A DNA stretch of 64,000 nt from NCBI GenBank assembly GCA_963971575.1, contig OZ020615.1, forward strand, positions 64,179,379-64,243,378, given 5' to 3'. Below are positions 46,001 to 55,500 of the stretch, one piece after another (positions within the stretch are counted from its first letter, which is position 1; each line of letters begins with the position of its first letter). The notes beneath the pieces were generated by a model. It saw only the letters and a list, made by a program, of their open reading frames with translations, was not told where the DNA came from and ran no database searches. A program made the position numbers and the translations under genes. Origin of the DNA: Liopterus haemorrhoidalis. Lineage: Eukaryota; Arthropoda; Insecta; Coleoptera; Dytiscidae.

Positions 46001-49000
46001 CAAATATCTTATTAGAAGTTATAAAGACCAGGATAAATTTTGTAGCGTGTTGCTAAGCTTTGTTAAAGTGATTAGTGCTAAAGCTAAAAGCTAGTACTAA
46101 ATATAAGTGTTGTTAAAAAAATAAATAAAATAAAAATAAAAAATTACTGCTGGTGTTGAAAGTTAGTGCTGGTCTAGACCCTTTCTAAACCTGGACTAAA
46201 ATAACAAAAGTTAGGATTTTAGAATATACAACTTGTAAATGACAACTATGATATACAGGCTAATTGCCTTGGTATCTATTCGCGACTCAAATTAACGTTG
46301 GCGGCGCTGCGTACGACAGTTGATGGCTGACGAAAAGCGTATATGTCAGCAGTGATGGGCGCGTAAGTTACATAATGTAAGTTACCTCATTGTTGACGCG
46401 TAAACAATTGATGTAAAGTAAACACAAAAACTCTTGTAAACAATGTAAACAATGATTTAGACATGCGCACTTGTTTTGAATTACAGAACCTCATTCTCAA
46501 TACATTTTTATAAATAATAAAATTTTAATGAAACGATTTAATGAAAAAGTAAGTATATAAAATTAGGACAAGCCAATATACATATTAATAAAAATCGAAT
46601 TTGCATCATTATACAGGTGTTACATACAAATTAGTAAATATGAATAGGAAAAATAAAAAACTTTTTTCTTTAAAAAATTCAGTCTAATTTTTTTAATAAC
46701 AAAATACATTAAATTTCACCATTACGAAAATCAGCCTGTATTTTTTAATAACGAAAAGATTCATTGCAAATTTTGCATAACGCCCTATATTTTCTTTCAT
46801 TTTCTTTAATTAACATAAAACCTAGTTCTTCAGAACTATTCCTTCCGTTTCTTCCCACCATTTTTTTAATAAATTTATTGTTTTGAACTGAATATACTTG
46901 TTCATTAACTCTCTATTATTCGTATTAAATAACTAAAACTAACCTCATTATTTGACAGTTTATAAAGTTTACATTGTTTACATTGTTGACAAGTTTACCA
47001 ATTGTTTACATAAGTTTACACGTAAACGTAAACAATTAAAGTTTACATGTAAACACCCATCACTGTATGTCAGAAGTTTTTTCTTAATATTTATCTGTTC
47101 AAACAATATTTCGGCAAAAAAACACTGTATTTAAGTCACTATATTTAAAGATACGTCTTAATTCACGTAAAGTTCAGCACAACAGACTACAAATATTATA
47201 CAAATATACGCTTCTGTTTAATTCACCAAGCCGCCACCAGATGTCTCACTGTTATTTGGAGTCGCGAATAGGGATTTAATATATAATCGAATAAATGTGT
47301 TTAACAAACATCAAATAAAGCGATTGTCTTAACCTTTACCATGCATGTATATCTACTAGGATAGTCTTCATGTAAAACAAAACTAATCAGTTTGCGAGAA
47401 GCGGTCAGATATACATACATATCAGGCTGTAAGTGCGTTCGGCATAACTATGCAGTGTTAACTATGTGGCGTGCAAATTATTTGTCACGTGACCACTGTG
47501 TACTGTGCAAGAAAGTCAAAGACAAACGCTTTGTTAAGATTGTGCAATTACTTTTTTGTAAACAAATGAATTATATGTGTTATATGTTTTAAGTAATATA
47601 AAACAAATTTTATTTGATGAGGAAAAACAATTCAGTTGAAGGACAAGAAAATATTTTAGCAAAAGTGTTTGAATATGCAGAGAGTACTGTTCCAAACATG
47701 ACTACAAATTAATTTAAAGTACAGTAGAACTTCGATTATTCGGACTAGGTCGGGGATGAAAGTAGTCCGGATAACGAAAAATCCGGATAATCGAAAAAAA
47801 AAAGTGATTAAAAAAAAAAGTAAGCATGAATCTTTTTTTATTAATATACAGGGTGTTTGTTTGAAACGGGGCACCTCGAATAACTCCTTTATTTTAAGAA
47901 ATACAAAAAAATCTTCAGAATAAAAGTTAAACTAGACAAAAAAGCCCATCTAAAGGTTACTATAAGAATTCTGAGGCACTTCCGGTTTCACCGGAAATGA
48001 TGTTAACTTTTGATCTAGCATAGGGAATCGATAATTTTATATTTTTTTCCTAAAAGTACATTAAATTAGCTTTACAATTACACCAAAAAGTCATATTTTT
48101 ATGTTAACCATTTCAAAATGGCGACCATTTATTTACAAAATAATAATCAACATAAGTTTTACAAAGTTGAACGTAGCAAGCTTTAGAGAAGGAATTAATG
48201 ATCATGATGTCTGTACTATTTATTTGGAAAATACTGCAGGCATAAACAATGATATCTTGATTTTTTTCACTATTTTGTTTGAAAAAATAATAACATATTT
48301 TTACCGAAATAAACAATATTGCACAGCTTGCCGCATGCTCTAAACTTGGGACGAGTGTGGAGCACAAACTGCACTGCACTATATTTGCCGAACGATCTTC
48401 GTGCGGCACAGAGCACACAAAAACCTTATGCCGAACGTTTCTTGTGTAAATTATGCAGAATGTGTAGATTATTAGCTTATGCCGAACGCGCCTCTTATTA
48501 GATTTTTGGTTACTTTTGCTATTGTGTTTAATCCGGTACTGTATGTATAGTCGGATTGCTGATAGGTGACTGTTACATGTATGTATCAAGTAGTGCATTC
48601 ATATAATAATCTAGTTACCATTTTTCAGCGATTTTAAAAATGTGTTTTGTTATTTGTTTTAACTGGTAATAAATATTAATTAAAATATGGCTTGCGGCCA
48701 AGTATTAAATTCATTTAATTTTAAATCTGCTGGAATAAACAACGAATTATAATCCAAAATTTACGTATGAGTATAAATTTTTCCTTATTTATAATTATTA
48801 CCTTAAAATTAATCATTTTGTTTGTCTGAGTACTGCTGTAAATTTATTTTCGCGCTATAATTAGTAAAGATATCTACGAATCATGCTGTTTCTTTCTAAT
48901 GCTTTGTTTTTTATTCAAATAATTTTGAAGGTTAGTTGACAACTTGAGTCACTATTGACATCTGACACTACCGATAGAGGCGCTACTGCATTTACATCAT

Positions 49001-49512
49001 GGCTGACTTTGGTAGGATATTTTTGACAGGTTCAATGGTATCTTCATGTGATATTTATTGAAACACACTCTAAAATGGTCTTCAACTGTTTTTCCACTTC
49101 TAAGAACATATTCCCATGCTTGTCTTCTATCCATAACTACACGTGCACCACCACGTAAATTCAGAAACACGTTTTTTTTTGCCACGTTTCGGAACACGAT
49201 GAAAACTTAGGTCTCTATCACTACCTACTTTTGCATTCCAAAGATAAACACAACAATTTGCGTTGCATTTAATTTTTCTTGCTATTTTAAAGACATTTTT
49301 TTAAAAACTTGCTATGAAAACAACAGTAAACAAACTCGACTATCCTCCACCTGTCAGTTTCTCAAAATCTCACTAGAGGCGCTTCAGTTATTGTCAGTTG
49401 ACAATACGTTACTATGGGTATGCATATAATTATAATGATATAGACAGAGAAAGCATATAGTATTGAATATCGATACTTGTAGCAACGAACAGTCACTTAT
49501 CAGCAATCCGAC

Positions 49513-49544
<32 letters not shown>

Positions 49545-52500
49545 TGTATGTATGTATGTATGTATGTATGTATGTATATATGTAATATGCCATTTATTTT
49601 ATTTTTTTTAAATCTGTTCAGCATTATTGAAAAACACATTAAAAACTTAAAAATAAACACCACATATTAAATTACCTCTTCGGCTTGAGCAAGAGCTTTA
49701 ACATTTTTGATAGCCTTTTGTATGTCATCTAAAGATGCAATTTTTTGTAAATCATCAAAATGGTCCTTTATGAAATCGATATCCGGCAAACACCTATTAT
49801 TTAACACTGTGGATATAGAAATAGAAAAAAGTTAATCAGGTGCAAATTGGGCAACACCTACACATACAAAAACATGCAATAAGTAAGCCCTACGTACATA
49901 AATTACTGGAGAGTCAACTTAAGAGGAGGTACAACACCATACTTATCCATGTTTCTTATACAAAATTAAAAATAATAACGCTTGTCCATAAAAGAAAAAC
50001 TCATAGCACGCCATAGAAAATTAACGTATCGGTTTCTATTAGGCGTATTGGAAAGTTTTTTCGTTTATTTGGTATTATTAAACTTCAAACAAATCGAAAG
50101 AAAAAAATCAGCTGTGGCCACGACAGGACCGACCGCCATTACAATGTAATTGTATAAAATACATTCTAGCTGCAGAGTAGAAATAACTTGGCCTAATATT
50201 TTCTAACAGAGATATTATTTATCATGACCATGGAAACGTTACATATAAGTATGAAAAAATCAGATGTGGCCACCACAGGACCGATCGCCATCATAAAGTA
50301 CTTATATAAATTACATTCTAGCAGCAGAGTAGAAATAACTTGACCTAATATTTTTTAACAGAGATATTATTTATCATGACCATGGAAACGTTACATATAA
50401 ATGAAAAAATTGAGACGGAAAATATTTCGAAAAATTTTACAGAAATTATTCGAAATTTTTCGTTTTATCAAAAAACGTCTCAAATAAAAGTTATTAGTTA
50501 TTGCTTTTATAGTAACTTTTGTTTAATTTTTTCGAGATATTTTTCTGTTGTGAAATATTCGCAAAAATCTTAAAATCGACACGAGTAAACTCCCATTTTT
50601 AGTCAGCCGATTTTTACCAAAAGTTGATCAACTCGTGCCATTGATGGCAGCAGCTTAAATATGAAGTTTCATAAAAATCCTTTCAGCCAAATTTGCTCTG
50701 CACGAGTACACAGACAGACGGACAGACGGACAGACAGACGAAAGGACAGACAGACGGACGGACAGACAGACCGACAGACATCATGCTAAAAATAGTCAAA
50801 ACGTTATGTAGGGACCTCAATTCTTGGAGATCCATCGAAATCTCGAAACGTCAAAATTGGTAGGATCACAATACCTCCCTTATATATGTTGGCGGTCGGT
50901 AAAATAGATACTTATAGAAAATTTTTCAAAATTTTTTCTTTTTATCAAAAAATGTCTGAAATAAAAGTTATTGCTTTTATAGCAACTTTTGTTAAATAAA
51001 TTTTTTCGAAATATTTTTCCGTTATGAAATATTCGTAAAAATCTTAAAATCGACACGAGTAAACTCCCATTTCTAGTCCACCGATTTTTACCAAAAGTTG
51101 ATCAACTCGTGTCATTGATGTCAAAAGCTTAAATATGAAGTTTTATAAAAATCCTTTTATCAAAATTTGCTCTCTATGTGTACACGTGCTAAAAATAGCC
51201 AAAACGTTATGTAAGGACCTCAATTCGTGGAGATCCATCGAAATCTCGAAATATCAAAATCTTGTATCAGTATCTTCCGAAAATCGCCACCAGATGTCAG
51301 GGCGTTTGTACAAGTTTATCCTACCTATTCATGCCACAAATTTCCAAAACTTCCGTAAAACTTTCTCCAAAACCAGTGGACTATAAACTAAAACCGCAGA
51401 TAGAATTTGAATAGAAGAAGCATTTGAAGCCATGCATACATGCTATTAGTTTACCAGCGTTGTTGGCCGTTATATTTATTTAAAAATATTTTACCTTTTG
51501 GGCATTTTCATCACTCGTTACAGAACCTACTGAGTTTTGTACAAATAATGACAACCAAGATAAACCAACTGCAACTTTATTTTTCAAATATTTAGTATTA
51601 TCTTCGTTTAATCCGGATAACTGGAGCGGATAATCCAAAAATATACAGCGTTTAAAAACTAGATAAAAAACCAAAATAAAACACAGCAAATACAAGGGCT
51701 TACTATCAAAACACCATGCATTACATAACAAAATAATAAAACAACTTATTTACAGAACACTCATGTTTTGAGCAGTGCTTTCCAACCAGTGTGTCGCGAC
51801 TCTGTAGTAAGAGTGTCGTAAAATTTATAAATTAATGTTGCAATATGCGTATCCCCTACGCATAAAATTTATATTTCCTTAAAACTACATTATTTTGATA
51901 TGTTAATGTTAGTTATGTCACCTAACAAAACAAAAATCCCTTTTTCATTAATATTATAGGCAAATTTTTTAATTAAAATATTGTAAATTTGAAATAAGCC
52001 GACCACGGCGCGAAGGTTGCCGAGTAAATACGACTGAGTATGACGTCAAACTGCTGGGGTTTGACGTCAGAGATACAGACTAAACATAATCTTTACGTGT
52101 GTATATTGTATTGTTCGAGAGTTTTGTATTTGTTTTTAAACAATTTTTCACGCATTTATTATTAAAATAATTTATAAAATATATGTACTCACATTAAAGT
52201 CTTCACAAACATAAAGTTTACTTTTTTCTGAAATATCGGTTTTATTTCGCCTCATAGCTTTCAGCCACAAATTTCGCCTTTTCTGTTGTTTTTCGCCATC
52301 AGGTAATGATATAAATTGGTTTTTTGGATTTCTAATTGAACTATTTGTGCACATCGGTACTAAACAATATTTTCGACTATGTTTCGAAGTACTGGGGCCT
52401 GGATCTTCCATATTTTATATATTTTAATATAAAATTTAATTCGGTAAACATGTATAAATTGTTTTTATAGAATTAAACTTTATTTTAATTAAAATCACTC

Positions 52501-55500
52501 TAACTTTACATAGCCTATAAAAGTTATACAAGCAAATAAGTTCACGACAGACTGTGTAGGCTGTACGCAGTACACTGGGTAGGCTGTACGCAGTACCTAC
52601 ACTTAGTTGGGGTAGACGTCACAAAACGTTTTCGCGCGCTACATACATTTACGATTCTTTTAAGCCTTCAAATTAAAAAAAAAATGCAAAACTGTTTCCA
52701 CTTATTAACCCAGTTACTACGCCCATGCCCTAGTTGTAACTTATTTTAAATTTCCCGCTATACTGTATTTGTCTAGTGTAAATCGTACTCGGTTCGCAGC
52801 GCTATCTACTTTTTCCTATTTTGAAATAGACCATAAGTGTCGCGTAGATAAAAATGGTGGAAAGCACTGATTTAGTGAATGGGAAACTGAAACCCGGATA
52901 ATTTTTAGAGCTAGCGCCCACGTTTTTTTATCTACTAAAGGCCGGTTTCTGAAAGCTTAGTTAACTATAACCAAATAGTTAGAAAACGGTAGCTATGGTT
53001 ACTTATGGGATTGTTGTATTGTAACCGTAATTTACCGTTTGCATATAGTTTACTAGGCTTTCAGAAACCGTTTGCATCTTTTTAAATGCAAACTTAAACA
53101 GTATATAGCTTTGTTAGAGTAGAAAAAATTGTAGTTTTCTGACTAGTGGTTTAATATTCGACCGATAATTATGACCAGTTTCAAACTAATTTCATCGCAA
53201 GAGTTTGAGATAATTTTTTCAATTTCCTATTTTGCACATGCGCCATAATAATTATTGCAGTTATTCTGTCGCTCATGCGCTCACTTGATTAACAACAGCA
53301 GTTAATTAACCGCAGTGACCAATTAACTGAATGGTCAAAAAAGCATTGCGCACCAACTCAAATTTGATACCACGTGCATAACACACGCTTGCGCGTAGCA
53401 GTATATGATGCATTTGTAATACCCTTTTCACACTAGAACTTTAAGATCGGATGTTAAAGTGAATGTGTCTTTAAACGCTAATGTGAAACCGTATGGCCTC
53501 GTCTAAATACAAGCCATGTTTAAGACAGAGTTCTGCGTCTTAAACATCGTCCGCATTGCCAACATAATTTCTATTATAAAAAAATACTCTTTGAATTTGT
53601 GCTGTCAACATTTCATATTATCATAAACAAGAATACTGTATTATATCGACGTTATAAAAAGTTTATACTTATTGTTATAATAAAATTATTTTTCTTCAAG
53701 CGGATTATAATGCTAACATTACATTGTTCAATACATTCTGTAGAAATGATTTTTTTACTAGTAACAAAATGTGAACATTTTTATACTAGTAAATAGTTCA
53801 TATAGTTATCAACAGATGGCACTGATGGCAGCAGTCGCCATAAACAAAACATCTGTCAATTTAATATGTTTGTAGCGTGGTTTGTAGTGAATTCAGAAGT
53901 TAGTTACGTTATTAGTGAGTTACTTTATTATTATTCTGTGATCATTCTGTGATTAGTTACAAAATACACAATATAAAGATCAAAAATTAAAAAATGTCTC
54001 AACCAATTCAATGTACACCGCCGGAATTAGCAGCAATAGCATCTGAAACTATAAAGTCATAAGTATTTATGGTTGCAAATTTTTAATACCTACGCTTGAA
54101 GAAAAAATAGTATATGTCACTCGGAGTAGAACGCCTTTTTTGTGCTTCGCTCAATATGCAACATTTGAGCTCAGCACAAAAAAGAGCGCGTTCTACTCCT
54201 AGTAACATAATATACTATATTTTAATAATGTGTTTAATAAAATACAGAGCTACAATAATTGAGATAAAATGTATCGACTTACATGTTAATACAGGTGTAA
54301 TATATTCTTTATTGTAGAATGAAATGAAATATCCATATTTGTTTATAATAATTCAAAATGTGCGTCTGTGCAGACAGTTCAAAACTGGTAATTTCATGAC
54401 GATAACTTAAGGACAAAATTACTGTAGCTGATGACAGCACCGGAGATTTAAACATCAAGTGTGAAAGCATACCGATGTTAAACATCGGTGAACTTTAAGT
54501 TCACTTGTCTTAAAGTTCTAGTGTGAAAAGGGTATTAATAATGTTTCGGGTTGCGTATAATAAAAAATAAAATGACTTACCTGCATTGCTTTTTGCATAC
54601 CACTTAGGGCAGTCGCCGGACGTTGTCAAATGTTCTACCGTATTTTCATTTACGTTTTCCGGCCGGGCATCACAAAAGGGTCTGACTGCATCAGCCTGAG
54701 CCTTCGGATTTTTCGGATACATTTCTTGTACATAAGTTGTATCAGGACATTTTTTTACACAAACCTACAAATGCCAGAAATTACAACTTGCTGTGTAAAA
54801 ATTATCCATTAATTTCCGAAACGTCCGAATACATTTTATACACTCATGAAGTATTATATCTTTTTTATACTAATACTCATTATATTGTACTATTCTAGCC
54901 GTACCAGCGCTATTTGTGTTGTTTACAATAACATGAAAAAAATCATCTCGGCTAAAAATGGAATGAAATCGCTTTCAAAACTAGCGTTCACTCTATGCTA
55001 GGCCAATATAATTAAAAAATGTACGGTAAATAGGAAAAAATAAATAAAAACTTCAATAGATAGGTTATGTCATCTGTCAGTGTCACATGCAATATCAGCG
55101 TGTAGCGTGTGCTCAACCAGTAACCCAGTACGCTTGTTTTCGGTACCGATTGTCAGCGCTGATTTAACAGCTTTCTGTATGTTCGCGGCCTAAGGCAGTA
55201 CTTACTTGTTTGGTTTTACAACCATCCAGTAAAACAGTGGGAGATAAACATTTTGTTATATCGATAAAAAATAGAAAAGGTCTATCCATAACATCGCTGT
55301 CGTGTCCGCAACGTTTTCCTGAAGAATCTTTGGGAATCAAAAGTGAATCAGGATCGCCTTTGCAAAAAGCTGAAAATATAAAAAATAAATTAAATTTCCA
55401 TTTACATATTAAACTTTGATTAAGCTCAAATAAATCTTCTAATGAAACTATAACACTGGTCAACACAATTTTTGCTGACTTACATCTAAGACTTGTTTCT

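Noticed and set aside
48113..48598. 161-codon minus-strand frame
   Set aside because: Crosses a dispersed repeat shared with 34235-34510, has no recognisable domain, and the other copy does not keep the frame.
49384..49593. Frame encoding repeated TYIH residues
   Set aside because: Translation of the TATG microsatellite.
51480..51731. 83-codon minus-strand frame ending [11 protein letters not shown]
   Set aside because: No family recognised and no compatible Ctl2 exon phase. It overlaps a pogo/Tigger-like phrase (CCGGATAACTGG) and is probably repeat debris.
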